Source: Desulfuromonadales bacterium (GTDB lineage Bacteria > Desulfobacterota > Desulfuromonadia > Desulfuromonadales > Syntrophotaleaceae). Taken from it: a stretch of DNA of 64,000 bases. The notes beneath the pieces were generated by a model. It saw only the letters and a program-made list of their open reading frames with translations. It did not search any database and was not told the DNA's origin. Below, in pieces: positions 47,940 through 59,109 of the stretch. The DNA is taken from assembly GCA_030154185.1 (NCBI GenBank), contig JASKKK010000002.1, forward strand, positions 30,621 to 94,620, given 5' to 3'. Within the stretch, counting starts at the first letter, position 1; the number at the start of each line of letters is the position of its first letter. A program made the translations under genes and the position numbers.

Positions 47940-48971
47940 TTACCTTTCCTTGACAAGCTTTTCCAACTCTTCAATGCGCTTCTGCAGACTGTTGATGGTT
48001 TTACGCATTGCAGGCAGGTTTTTCACACCGGCGGAGGCTTTGAGCCATTCCCGGTGAGGCATGGTGGGTGTTCCGGAAAAGACCTGGCCGGGTGGCAAAT
48101 CACTGATGATGCCACTCTGCGCGGCGACCATGGTATTGTCTCCGATCTTGATATGCCCGGATACGCCGACCTGACCGCCCAGAGTACAGTGATTGCCGAC
48201 CTTGCTGCTGCCGGCGATACCGACCTGGGCAACCAGTATGGTGTCTTCGCCGACGGAAACGTTATGGGCAATCTGTACCAGATTATCGATCTTGGTGCCA
48301 CGCTTGACCAGGGTCACCCCCATGGCGGCACGATCGATACACACGTTGGCCCCGACTTCCACGTCGTCTTCAATGGAGACGATTCCGACCTGGGGGATCT
48401 TGTAGTAGGCCTTGCCGTCGGGAGCAAAACCGAACCCGTCGGAACCGATGACGGCGCCAGGCTGTATCACGACGCGGTTACCGATGCGACATTGTTCACG
48501 AATCGAAACCCCGGCATGAACCAGGCAGTCCTCACCGATCTCGACAGCGTCATAAACCACCACCCCCGGATAAAGAATCGTGCCCCGGCCGATGCGCGCT
48601 TTCTTTCCGATGACACAGCCGGGATGGATGGTTACGTCGGCACCGAGTTCAGCCGATGGGTCTACCCAGGCCCCATCCATGACTCCCTGCGCCTCGGGAC
48701 GCCGTACGTGCAGGGCTGTGAGCACTTTGGCAAAGGCCAGGTAGGGATTGTCACAGACCAACAAGGCGACGCCGGGGCATTCGATCCCGGGCTTGACAAT
48801 CACGGCCGAGGCCGTGGTCTCCTTGAGTTTGGCCAGATATTTGGGGTTTGCGACAAACGTGATATCACCCGGACCGGCCGCATCGATGGGCGCCATCCGG
48901 TTGATGGTCACGGAACCGTCGCCCACAACCTTGCCGCCGATTAATTCAGCCAATTCATTCAGGGTCGCCAT
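47940..48971 (-). CDS. lpxD: UDP-3-O-(3-hydroxyacyl)glucosamine N-acyltransferase
   Basis: Hexapeptide repeats, GSDGFGFAPDGKAYYKIPQVG, DNLVQIAHNVSVGEDT. Confidence 0.96.
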   Translation of the reverse strand: MATLNELAELIGGKVVGDGSVTINRMAPIDAAGPGDITFVANPKYLAKLKETTASAVIVKPGIECPGVALLVCDNPYLAFAKVLTALHVRRPEAQGVMDGAWVDPSAELGADVTIHPGCVIGKKARIGRGTILYPGVVVYDAVEIGEDCLVHAGVSIREQCRIGNRVVIQPGAVIGSDGFGFAPDGKAYYKIPQVGIVSIEDDVEVGANVCIDRAAMGVTLVKRGTKIDNLVQIAHNVSVGEDTILVAQVGIAGSSKVGNHCTLGGQVGVSGHIKIGDNTMVAAQSGIISDLPPGQVFSGTPTMPHREWLKASAGVKNLPAMRKTINSLQKRIEELEKLVKER

Positions 48972-48980
48972 GACGTCTCC

Positions 48981-49496
48981 TTATTTGCCCTTGTACTTCT
49001 TGTCGTAGGCCTTGACCACCTGATCAGTCAGATCGACACCGTCGGAGGTGTAAAGGGTCGTGCTTTTTTCAACGATAACGTCATATCCGTTCTTGGCGCC
49101 GAGATCTTTGACGACCTTTGCCACCTCGTCAAGGATACGGGAGGTCGCCTGACGATCCTCCTGCTGGAGCTCTTCCTTGGCATCATTACCGAAGCGTTGA
49201 AAATCCTTGACCTTCTGCTGCAGATCGCGCTCTTTTTCGGCGATGGCTTCCTTGGACAGCATCATTTTCTGTTTTTCGAATTCGGCATTGAGTTTCTGCA
49301 GATCTTCCTGGCGGCTCTGCATGGTTTTCTGGAAAGCCTGCGCCTTTTCCGCAATCGTTTTCTGGGCTGCCTGTCCGGCGGCAGAGGTACGCAGCACTTT
49401 CTGCAGGTCAATGACGCCAATTTTTCCATTCGCGGCTGCAACCGGTGCTGCTGCGATCAACATGACAGCAATCATGAATCCCAAGATCTTTTTCAT
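48981..49496 (-). CDS. skp: OmpH/Skp family periplasmic chaperone
   Basis: Signal peptide then IGVIDLQKVLRTSAAGQAAQK and long charged coiled coil; between bamA and lpxD. Confidence 0.9.
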   Translation of the reverse strand: MKKILGFMIAVMLIAAAPVAAANGKIGVIDLQKVLRTSAAGQAAQKTIAEKAQAFQKTMQSRQEDLQKLNAEFEKQKMMLSKEAIAEKERDLQQKVKDFQRFGNDAKEELQQEDRQATSRILDEVAKVVKDLGAKNGYDVIVEKSTTLYTSDGVDLTDQVVKAYDKKYKGK

Positions 49497-49616
49497 TTCA
49501 GGCTCCTTTTAAGGTTTAAATGGTATCGACCCAGCATTTATACGTACGATATTTTTAGGAAACCGCCGAAAGACGCCGCTGGCTTTGCAACACAGCCCGA
49601 CAGACTTGTCCGATGG

Positions 49617-51860
49617 CTAAAACATCTTGCCGACGGAAAAATCGAAGGCCGATGGTTCTTCCCACTCCTTGGGACTGAGATTGTAGCCCCAGGCGAAACG
49701 CAGCGGCCCCATGGGACTGTTCCAGCTGATCCCGGCGCCGACACTGTAACGCATTTCGGAAAACATGGTCTCGTCGGTATCCCAGGCGTTGCCGGTATCG
49801 AAAAAGACCAGGCCTTTCATCTTCATATCTTTAATAAGGGGGAAAGTAAGCTCGAAGTTGAACACGGCCTCTTTGTTACCACCGGTGAAATCACCGGTTG
49901 TGGAATCGCGCGGACCAACTTCGCGGGATTCGAAACCGCGCAAGGAATTCATCCCCCCCAGAAAAAACCGTTCATCCAGCGGTATCGACTTCCCACCCAT
50001 TTCCTGGATGTACCCGAGCTGCCCGTGAATGCTGAAGACTATCCCCCACGGCAACGGGTAAAAATACCGGTGATCCGCCGTATATTTGACGAACCGTTCC
50101 GTACCCCCAAGACCGGCATACTCGATGGCAAGTTCGGTAATATTGCCACGGCTCGGATCGGGACGGAAATCGGTAGTATTGCGAGTCAAGGAGGCGGTGA
50201 TGGATGACAGAGTATGTTTACCTTCCTGCTCCTGAATAATCCAACTGGCATCGTCGTCGACGTCGGTAATGTCTTTCTTTTCGAAGCGATATATGAAAAA
50301 GGATCGGATATCATCGGTTATCGGCAGACCGAGCTTGATATCGCCACCGGTCGTTTTGCGATCGAAATCGGTCCATTCACGTTCGGTGTCATAAACATCG
50401 AACCCAAGAGCCAGATCGCGGTCCAGGAAATAGGGATCGAGCAGTCCGATGCGATAAACCGTACGGCTGCCGCCCAGCGAGCCGGACAGGTCAAGACGCA
50501 GACCACGTCCGAGGAAGTTATCCTGGGAAACGGAACCCTGCACCATCAGGCCGTCGACCGACGAAAAACCTGCACCGATACTGAAACTTCCGGTAGCGCG
50601 TTCCTTGACATCGATATCGATATCCATCAACGACAGGTCGTCCCCCTTGCGGGTGGTCAGATTGACTTCGTCGAAATAGCCGAGATTATTGATTTTGCGA
50701 CGGCTGTTTTTGATGAGGGAAGCACTATAGACTTCCCCTTCCGCAACCTTAACCTGACGCCGGATGACCTTATCCCGCGTCCGGGTATTCCCCGAGATGT
50801 TGATGCGGCCGATGCGTGCCTTGATGCCTTGTTCGATATCGTATGTGATGTCGACCTGATGAGACTGTTCGTCAACTTCGGTTTCAGGAGTGACATTGAC
50901 ATAGGCGAAACCGCTGTCCGCATAAAGATCATTCAATTTGGACATGTCATCACGCATGACTTTGCGACTGAAAACATCGCCTTTATGCAAAGACATGATG
51001 TCCAGGATTTCCTGCTTGCCCTTGATCAGATCGCCGGAAACGTCGACTGTGTCGATGAAGAACTGAGGGCCTTCCTCTATTTCATACAGCAGTTCGATCG
51101 ATTTTTTATCAGGCTGAAGATCGGCGATGGGCCCTTTGACCCGAACCTGAATATACCCCTTATTGTAATACTGGTCGGCAATGATATCGCGATCGACCTT
51201 GGTCATTTCCTCATTGTATCCGCCACGACCCGTAATAAAGGAAAGAAACCATTTTTCCTTGGTCAGCATGGCCTTTTTGAGTTCCTTGGCCTTGAAAACC
51301 GTATTCCCCTCAAAACGGATTTCGGTAACGTAAACCTTATCGCCTTCGTCGATATCGAAGGTTATGGTGGCTTCCTGACGATCGTTGATATCAACCTGGG
51401 CATCGATCTCGGTCGCGTAATACCCCTCCTGAATATAAGCACGCTTGATGATTTCCGTCGCTTCCCGGATGACCTGCGGCCGGTAAAATTCTATTTTTTG
51501 GGCGTTGACCAACTCACCCAGCTTATCCGTCTTGATCTCGGAATTGCCCTTGAAAACGATCTTACGCAAAAGCGGCCGTTCACTGACCTTGAATATGAGA
51601 ACCTTTTTGCCGTCACGTTCGACCAGATCGGCGGAAACATCCTTGAAGCGTCCGGTTTTAAAAATCGCCTCGATATCCCGATCGACCTCCTGAACGGTTA
51701 TGAGCTCCCCGGCGGAGATCGTCAGAACTCCTTCGATAAAGGCGCGCTCAACACGTCGATTGCCTTCCACCAAAACCTGATCCACCTGAAAGGTGGAAGC
51801 CAACCCGGCAACCGGTATCAAAAGAAACGATATCAGCAAGACAATCCAGCGATTTTTCAT
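49617..51860 (-). CDS. bamA: Outer membrane protein assembly factor BamA
   Basis: Multiple POTRA domains, C-terminal beta-barrel (FFLGGMNSLRGFE), terminal FDFSVGKMF; start trimmed to 51860. Confidence 0.96.
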   Translation of the reverse strand: MKNRWIVLLISFLLIPVAGLASTFQVDQVLVEGNRRVERAFIEGVLTISAGELITVQEVDRDIEAIFKTGRFKDVSADLVERDGKKVLIFKVSERPLLRKIVFKGNSEIKTDKLGELVNAQKIEFYRPQVIREATEIIKRAYIQEGYYATEIDAQVDINDRQEATITFDIDEGDKVYVTEIRFEGNTVFKAKELKKAMLTKEKWFLSFITGRGGYNEEMTKVDRDIIADQYYNKGYIQVRVKGPIADLQPDKKSIELLYEIEEGPQFFIDTVDVSGDLIKGKQEILDIMSLHKGDVFSRKVMRDDMSKLNDLYADSGFAYVNVTPETEVDEQSHQVDITYDIEQGIKARIGRINISGNTRTRDKVIRRQVKVAEGEVYSASLIKNSRRKINNLGYFDEVNLTTRKGDDLSLMDIDIDVKERATGSFSIGAGFSSVDGLMVQGSVSQDNFLGRGLRLDLSGSLGGSRTVYRIGLLDPYFLDRDLALGFDVYDTEREWTDFDRKTTGGDIKLGLPITDDIRSFFIYRFEKKDITDVDDDASWIIQEQEGKHTLSSITASLTRNTTDFRPDPSRGNITELAIEYAGLGGTERFVKYTADHRYFYPLPWGIVFSIHGQLGYIQEMGGKSIPLDERFFLGGMNSLRGFESREVGPRDSTTGDFTGGNKEAVFNFELTFPLIKDMKMKGLVFFDTGNAWDTDETMFSEMRYSVGAGISWNSPMGPLRFAWGYNLSPKEWEEPSAFDFSVGKMF

Positions 51861-51934
51861 GCAATCAGTACTCCGAGCAGACAAATAAAAAGTGGGTCAT
51901 TATAGGTAAAGAACCAAGGGGTGTAAACCCTTAA

Positions 51935-52600
<666 letters not shown>

Positions 52601-52613
52601 GAAAACGCCCTCC

Positions 52614-53867
52614 CTACTCGTAACGCAAAGCTTCGCCCGGATCCATTCGGGAAGCCCGCCAGGCCGGATAGACGGTCGCCAGCAGGCAGATAACCAGAGC
52701 CATCATCGCCACCGCAACAACATCATCAACGTGAACCACCGAGGGAAAACGCTCCATCCCATAGACTGCCTGATCGAAAATCTTGACCTTTAATGTCCGC
52801 TCGAGACCCTTGATGATGGGATCGGCATTAGCGGCAAGCGTGACGCCTAAAGCCGTACCGAGAAAAGTCCCGAGAGTACCGATAATCAAACCCTGAAAAA
52901 CAAAAATCTGCATAATGCTTCTGGAAGTAGCCCCCATGGAACGCAGTATGGCGATATCCTTGTGCTTCTCCATGACCACCATAATCAAGGTCGTGGCAAT
53001 ATTGAAGGCGGCCACCAGCACAATGATGCCGAGCACGATAAAAAGACCGAGTTTTTCAAGTTTCAGGGCGGAGAGAAAGGAACCGAAGAGGTCTTCCCAG
53101 GAACTGATCATGTAGGGGAACGGCAGATCGCTACGCAGCCGCTGCGTTACCGGACGCGATTGTTCGAAAGAGGCCAACTCGATTTCCACGCCGCTGACCT
53201 GACCATCCGCATCGAGAAACTGCTGCGCCTGACGCAGGTCGACATATGCAAAATAGGCATCAAGAAAACCGCCGCGATGCTGAAAAATCCCCACCACCCG
53301 GAAAGGCTTCATTTTGGGGATCAAACCAAAGGGGGTTATGTTGAATTGGGGAGGAATGACATTGATGGCGTCGCCCACGGTTACGCCAAGCGTAGCGGCG
53401 GTGTCGAGGCCGAGCACGATGCCCGGAAGTCCCCCTCCGTCATCGAACAGCGCCTTCTGAACCTGTTCGTCGCTCTGCTTTAAAAAAGGTTGCGAGAAAA
53501 CCTTATTGCCCTGCTCAATGCCCTTGATGTTCACTGCCGCTACATTACGATGGGCAAGCAGCATGGCCTCCTTGCTGACAAAAGGATTGACCGAAACGGC
53601 TTCGGGCACCTCGTCCCGGACCTGTTCCACAAGCTGCCGGTAACCGTCGATGGCGCCGCCTTGCCGCTGGATCAATACATGGGGCACGTTGCCGAGGATC
53701 TGCTGCCGCACGCCGTCATGAAAACCGGTCATGACTGCCAGCACGACGATGAGAGCAGCCACTCCCAGAGTTACCCCGGCAATGGAAATAAAGGAAATCA
53801 CCGAGATAAATGTCTGTTTGCGTTTGGCCCGCAGGTACCGCAGGCTGACAAACCATTCGTAGCCCAT
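52614..53867 (-). CDS. Lipoprotein-releasing ABC transporter permease (LolC/E)
   Basis: [49 protein letters not shown]; next to lolD. Confidence 0.94.
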   Translation of the reverse strand: MGYEWFVSLRYLRAKRKQTFISVISFISIAGVTLGVAALIVVLAVMTGFHDGVRQQILGNVPHVLIQRQGGAIDGYRQLVEQVRDEVPEAVSVNPFVSKEAMLLAHRNVAAVNIKGIEQGNKVFSQPFLKQSDEQVQKALFDDGGGLPGIVLGLDTAATLGVTVGDAINVIPPQFNITPFGLIPKMKPFRVVGIFQHRGGFLDAYFAYVDLRQAQQFLDADGQVSGVEIELASFEQSRPVTQRLRSDLPFPYMISSWEDLFGSFLSALKLEKLGLFIVLGIIVLVAAFNIATTLIMVVMEKHKDIAILRSMGATSRSIMQIFVFQGLIIGTLGTFLGTALGVTLAANADPIIKGLERTLKVKIFDQAVYGMERFPSVVHVDDVVAVAMMALVICLLATVYPAWRASRMDPGEALRYE

Positions 53868-53935
53868 GAATCTCCCGTAGGGAAAATGCGGGCGAGCGCA
53901 GGGAAGGCATCGCCCGTCACAGCATCTGTTTGAGG

Positions 53936-55420
53936 TTATCGGGTTTCGGGTCGCAATTGGGGAAACAGGATAACCTCCCGAATCGAAGGGGCATCGGTCA
54001 ACAACATGACCAACCGGTCGATCCCGATACCTTCTCCCGCCGTAGGCGGCAACCCATACTCCAGTGCCCGGATGTAGTCTTCATCCATGGCATGCGCTTC
54101 TTCGTCGCCGGCTTCCTTTTCCAGCAACTGTTTGGCGAAGCGCTCTTTCTGATCGATGGGATCGTTAAGTTCGGAAAACGCGTTGGCCAGCTCACGACCG
54201 ACAACAAACAATTCGAAGCGATCGACGACTTCGGGATCACTATCGTTCTTGCGAGAAAGAGGAGACACTTCTGTCGGGTACTGGGTGATGAAGGTCGGAT
54301 TCCACAACTTCGGTTCCGCTACCTCGTCAAAAATTTCCGTCAGCAACTTGCCGTAACCGATATCATCATCCAAATCCAGTCCGATACTTTTTGCGAAAGC
54401 CAGGCATCTGCTCCTGTCTTCCAGCACATCGGCCTCGACATCACCGTATTTTACGATCGCCTCCTTGACGGTAAGACGATCCCACGGTGCCGTCAGGTCG
54501 ACTTCCCGGTCGCCGTAACTGAATTTAAGGGACCCGACCACTTTTTCCGCAACATGGCAGATAAGTTTCTCAGTGAAATCCATCAGGTCCTCGTAAGTGG
54601 CATAGGCCTGATAAAATTCCATCATGGTGAATTCGGGATTATGCTGGATGGAGATGCCCTCGTTTCGAAAATTCCGGTTGATCTCGAACACCCGTTCAAA
54701 ACCGCCCACCACCAGGCGTTTCAGATAAAGTTCGGGAGCGATGCGCAAAAACAGATCCATCTTCAGGGTGTTATGATGGGTTACGAACGGACGGGCGGTA
54801 GCTCCACCCGCCAACGGTTGCATCATGGGCGTTTCGACTTCGAGAAAATCGCTTTCCACCATGAAGTTGCGGATCAGACTTACGATCTGGCTGCGTTTCC
54901 TGAATACATCCTGCACCTCAGGGTTGACTATCAGATCGAGATAACGTTGCCGGTAGCGCATTTCCACATCGGTTAAACCATGCCATTTTTCCGGCAACGG
55001 CTGCAACGACTTGGTCAGCAGGCGAATGGAATCGGCCCGCAAAGACAACTCGTTGGTCTTGGTACGAAACGGCTTGCCCGTCACTCCGACGATATCGCCG
55101 ATATCGAGCTTGCGAAACAATTCGAAAGCCTCTTCCCCGACATTGTCGCGGCGCACGAACACCTGCAGTCGTCCATGACGATCCTGTACCTGGATAAAGG
55201 CGGCCTTGCCGAAATCCCTCCGGGCCATCATGCGACCCGCCAGAGCATAATGATGGTTGCAGTTCTCAAGTGCTGCAGCATCCTGTTCGCCGTGAGCGGC
55301 AACGACGTCCCCCGAAGTGGCAGTCACGGAAAAATCGTTGGCGTAGGGGTTGACCCCCTCGCCCCGCAACTCATCCAGCTTGGCGCGACGCTGCAGCAAC
55401 AGATCGTTTAGTTCTTCCAT
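53936..55420 (-). CDS. lysS: Lysyl-tRNA synthetase (class II)
   Basis: RYRQRYLDLIVNPEVQDVFRKRSQIV, FEINRNFRNEGISIQHNPEFTMMEFYQAYATYEDLM, GIGIDRLVMLLTD. Confidence 0.97.
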   Translation of the reverse strand: MEELNDLLLQRRAKLDELRGEGVNPYANDFSVTATSGDVVAAHGEQDAAALENCNHHYALAGRMMARRDFGKAAFIQVQDRHGRLQVFVRRDNVGEEAFELFRKLDIGDIVGVTGKPFRTKTNELSLRADSIRLLTKSLQPLPEKWHGLTDVEMRYRQRYLDLIVNPEVQDVFRKRSQIVSLIRNFMVESDFLEVETPMMQPLAGGATARPFVTHHNTLKMDLFLRIAPELYLKRLVVGGFERVFEINRNFRNEGISIQHNPEFTMMEFYQAYATYEDLMDFTEKLICHVAEKVVGSLKFSYGDREVDLTAPWDRLTVKEAIVKYGDVEADVLEDRSRCLAFAKSIGLDLDDDIGYGKLLTEIFDEVAEPKLWNPTFITQYPTEVSPLSRKNDSDPEVVDRFELFVVGRELANAFSELNDPIDQKERFAKQLLEKEAGDEEAHAMDEDYIRALEYGLPPTAGEGIGIDRLVMLLTDAPSIREVILFPQLRPETR

Positions 55421-55553
55421 CGATTACCTTCCTTTTCCTTGCGTTTTGTCAAACAAGGCACCTTAAACAATGGTCCCGGGCAAGTCAAGGAGAAAGCCTG
55501 TCTTTACCATAGGTTCAGAGGCACTTCCATGCCCCGTGGCACACCCCGAAGAA

Positions 55554-56649
55554 CTACTTTCCGGACAGCAGAAAAGCCTCTATGAAACCGTCAAGATCAC
55601 CATCCAGAACCGCGTCCGTGTTTCCGGTCTCGAAGTTGGTTCGGTGATCTTTCACCATCCGGTATGGATGCAGAACATAGGAACGTATTTGACTACCCCA
55701 GCCAATCTCCATTTTTTCGCCGGCAATGGCCGAAGCTTCTTCTTCCTTCTTGCGCAATTCCAGTTCATACAGACGGGCCTTGAGTTGCTTCATTGCCGTG
55801 GCCCTGTTTTTGTGCTGCGAGCGCTCGTTCTGACAGGCAACAACGATACCGGTCGGCATATGGGTGATGCGAATGGCCGAATCGGTCTTGTTGACGTGCT
55901 GGCCACCGGCACCGCTGGAGCGATAGGTGTCAACCTTGAGATCTTTCTCGTTGATCTCGACTTCGACGTCGTCCGGCAACTCGGGAAACACGAACACCGA
56001 GCAAAAGGACGTATGCCGCCGCGCATTGGAGTCAAACGGCGAAATACGCACCAGACGATGAATACCTATTTCGGCGCGCAGCCAACCGTAGGCGTAATCT
56101 CCTTCCACGGTAACAGTAGCCCCCTTGATGCCCGCTTCATCGCCTGGCTGATAATCGGTCAGCTCCGCCTTGAATCCTTTTTTCTCAAAATACCTCAAAT
56201 ACATCCGCAACAGCATATCGGCCCAGTCCTGAGCCTCCGTCCCGCCGGCACCGGCCGTGACGCTGAAAATGGCGTTGCAGGCATCGTGCTCACCGGAAAG
56301 CATGCGGGTGAATTCCATCTTTTCTACGCGGAGCTCAAGCTCCGGCAGTAGTTCGCGAATCTCTTCAAGAGTAGCTTCGTCCTCACTTTCAGCTCCCAGG
56401 TCTGCGAGCACCTTTATATCTTCGAGTTCCTGCCACGATTCTTCGAAAGCGGTCACCAGTTTTTCCAGACCGGTGCGTTCCTTCAGGACCTCCTGCGAAC
56501 GATCTCCGGAATCCCAGAAGCCTGGACGGGCCATTTCGGCCTCCAATTCGGCAATGCGTTCTTTTTTGACATCGAGGTCAAAGATACCTCCTCAGCTCTT
56601 CGAGCTTCTTTTTGAGGGATTCCACAACGTCGTTGACTTCACGATACAT
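55554..56649 (-). CDS. prfB: Peptide chain release factor 2, requires +1 programmed frameshift at about 56578..56583
   Basis: Short frame-0 ORF MYREVNDVVESLKKKLEELRRYL* then frame +1 ...MARPGFWDSGDRSQEV...GGQHVNKTDSAIRITHMPTG; junction AGGAGGTATCTTTGAC. Confidence 0.96.
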
Positions 56650-57131
56650 CGATTCGCTCTCCTTTATTCTGTCTATACTGAAGATCGACCGGGCACTAAA
56701 TTCCGAGCGATCGAACCGATCAAAGAACCAAAACGGCCTCGGGAAACCCGTTCCCACACAGCTTGGACCCGATCCATGAAACGGACGCGCGATTATATCG
56801 ACTTGCCGAGCCCAGAGCAAGGTGTTGTTGCGAACCTTGCAACTGTTCATAACCACAGTCAACCCCGGACCGCCCACCTGACAAAAGGCCGGAATGCCCC
56901 AAGGCCAGCCCCGACAAGGCAAGGTACCGTAAAAAACTTTGCTGCAGCAAATGAATAATCGCTTTTCCAAACCCTGTATACATACTTTTTGCCGAATTGA
57001 GAAAACTTCCGGGATAAAAACCTTTTTTCGGCGAAAATCAACCGATGTTTTTCCCTTATTTTTCACTTCTCTCTAGCTTGTTCCGATATACCCGAAATTT
57101 TCGATTTAAGGTATTTTTTCACCTTTTTGTC

Positions 57132-57160
57132 TTGACTTTAAAGCCGATTCTTCCTAGAAG
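57132..57160 (+). promoter_or_regulatory. Putative sigma70-type promoter of the aldehyde dehydrogenase gene
   Basis: TTGACT - 17 bp - TAGAAG in an AT-rich stretch; implies a roughly 250-nt 5' leader before the ATG at 57422. Confidence 0.4.
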
Positions 57161-57421
57161 GTTGCATCGGACAAAAGGAAAAATTCAGCATTATTTACTT
57201 TGTTTATTTGCCTTTTACCGCCGGAATCACATGACCACTGCGTATCTTCCGTGGCAGGAGGAATCGACGTCAAGTATCCGGCATAGCAATATAATCAAGT
57301 TGGTCGTATGGTCCGGTCTGCGCTTACCTGGAACGCCTACGAAGCATCCTGTCCGGTCTTTACGGCTGCAGTTAGTACCTGAAAACAGGTAAATCATTCC
57401 AACAAATCTAGGAGGAACACG

Positions 57422-58762
57422 ATGGACGCAAAACAAGTCATTGACCAGATGGTTGAAAAAGCCCAGGTCGCTCTGGAAGAGATGAAAAAACTCAACCAGG
57501 AACAGACCGACGCCATCTGCGAAGCCATTGCCAAAGTCATCGAAGCCAACAAGGAAGAGTTGGCCAAGGATGCCGTTGAAGAAACCCGCCTCGGCAAATA
57601 CGAAGACAAGGTCATCAAGAACCATTTCGGTTCCACCGTGATCTGGAACGACATGAAGGGCGTCAAAACCGTCGGTGTTGTCAAAGACGAAAACGACATC
57701 ATCGAAATCGCCGAGCCTTACGGCATCGTTGCTGGTGTTACTCCGACCACCAACCCCACTTCGACTGTTTCTTTCAAAATCCTTTCGGCCCTTAAAGGCC
57801 GTAACGTCATCATCCTCGGCTTCCACCCCCGCGCCCAGAAATGCTGCGCCAAGACCGCAGAAATGGCCCTCGAAGCCGCTATGGCCGCTGGCGCTCCTAA
57901 GGACTGCATCCAGTACATTGCTGAGCCTTCCATCGAAGCTACCAACGCTCTGATGACCAACCCCGGCGTAGCCGTTATCCTGGCTACCGGTGGCGGCGCC
58001 ATGGTTAAAGCTGCTTACAGCTCCGGCAATCCCGCTTTCGGCGTTGGCGCCGGCGGCTGCCCTGTCTATGTTGCCAGCGATGCCGACATCGACCAGGCTA
58101 TGGCCGATGTCCTGCTGTCCAAAAACTTCGACCACGGCGTGGTCTGCGCTTCCGAGCAGAACCTGATCTTTGACGACGCTGCCGTTGCCGAAAAAGCAAT
58201 CGCTAAACTGAAAGAACTCGGCGCTTACATCTGTAACGATGAAGAAAAAGCCAAGCTGGAAAAACTCTACTTCGGCGACTGCTACGTCGTTTCCGGCAAA
58301 GTCGTTGGCCAGCCCCCTTACAAAATTGCCGAAATGGCCGGTTTCTCCGTACCCGAGAACACTGAAGCTCTGATCGTTGGCCCCCTCAAGGGTACTCAGG
58401 ACGAAGAGCCCATGAGCCGCGAAAAACTCAGCCCCTCTCTCGGCTACATGATCGTCGACGGTAAAGACGCAGCCATCGATCGTTGCGCCGAACTGCTCAA
58501 AAAAGGCGGCAAAGGCCACACCGCCGGCATCCATTCCGCCGACGACGCTCTTTGCATCGAGTTCGCCAGCCGTGTTGACGCCAACCGCGTAACCTTCAAC
58601 TCGCCCACCAGCCATGGTGCCATCGGCGGTCTGTTCAACGTCATGATCCCGTCGCTGACCCTCGGTTGCGGCCCCCAGGGTAACAACATCACTTCGGACA
58701 ACGTCAGCTTCCGCAACCTGGTCAACATCAAGCGTGCTGCCCGCCGTGTTGTACAGGGCTAA
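57422..58762 (+). CDS. CoA-acylating (acetylating) aldehyde dehydrogenase, stand-alone AdhE N-terminal-like
   Basis: PYGIVAGVTPTTNPTSTVSFKIL, GVVCASEQNLIF catalytic Cys, SPTSHGAIGGLFN; strong AGGAGG RBS; no Fe-ADH domain attached. Confidence 0.92.
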   Translation: MDAKQVIDQMVEKAQVALEEMKKLNQEQTDAICEAIAKVIEANKEELAKDAVEETRLGKYEDKVIKNHFGSTVIWNDMKGVKTVGVVKDENDIIEIAEPYGIVAGVTPTTNPTSTVSFKILSALKGRNVIILGFHPRAQKCCAKTAEMALEAAMAAGAPKDCIQYIAEPSIEATNALMTNPGVAVILATGGGAMVKAAYSSGNPAFGVGAGGCPVYVASDADIDQAMADVLLSKNFDHGVVCASEQNLIFDDAAVAEKAIAKLKELGAYICNDEEKAKLEKLYFGDCYVVSGKVVGQPPYKIAEMAGFSVPENTEALIVGPLKGTQDEEPMSREKLSPSLGYMIVDGKDAAIDRCAELLKKGGKGHTAGIHSADDALCIEFASRVDANRVTFNSPTSHGAIGGLFNVMIPSLTLGCGPQGNNITSDNVSFRNLVNIKRAARRVVQG

Positions 58763-58820
58763 GTTGCACCGGAAACTTACCAGGGAATTAACCAACCATA
58801 CCTAATCCTCCGGTAAGCAA

Positions 58821-58848
58821 GCCCCCCGCCTCGGCGGGGGGCTTTTTT
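58821..58848 (+). terminator. Rho-independent terminator after aldehyde dehydrogenase
   Basis: gccccccgcc tc ggcggggggc followed by tttttt. Confidence 0.92.
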
Positions 58849-58880
58849 CATACGTGGAAAGCCACTTCAACATCGAGATT

Positions 58881-58984
58881 AACCGCAGAACACGCGAAGA
58901 ACGCAGGGAACCGCATCAAGAGTTAAACGTCCAGATGAATTTGTATCTCTTTAATTCTCGGCGGACTCTGGGTGCTCTGCGGTC
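58881..58984. repeat. Short intergenic element with imperfect terminal inverted repeats
   Basis: Left end aaccgcagaacacgcgaagaacgcag; right end ctcggcggactctgggtgctctgcggt is its approximate reverse complement. Confidence 0.5.
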
Positions 58985-59109
58985 ATTGATTGGGGTGAGT
59001 CTTGTCCATTTTCAGTTCCTCCGACCGCATCCGCGGATAATACCCCTTGCAGAATACGAAACAGTCATTCAAGATGACCGGATATCCCCATCATCGACGG
59101 AGACAGGAC

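Noticed and set aside
50214-51905. 563-aa plus-strand ORF
   Set aside because: Antisense to bamA; no domain signature.
56650-57066. Upstream extension of the prfB frame-0 ORF (162 aa in track)
   Set aside because: Only the last 23 aa (from ATG 56649) are the RF2 N-terminus; the rest is non-coding-like intergenic sequence.
57227-58795. 522-aa minus-strand ORF
   Set aside because: Exactly antisense to the aldehyde dehydrogenase with strong codon bias; a mirror artefact.
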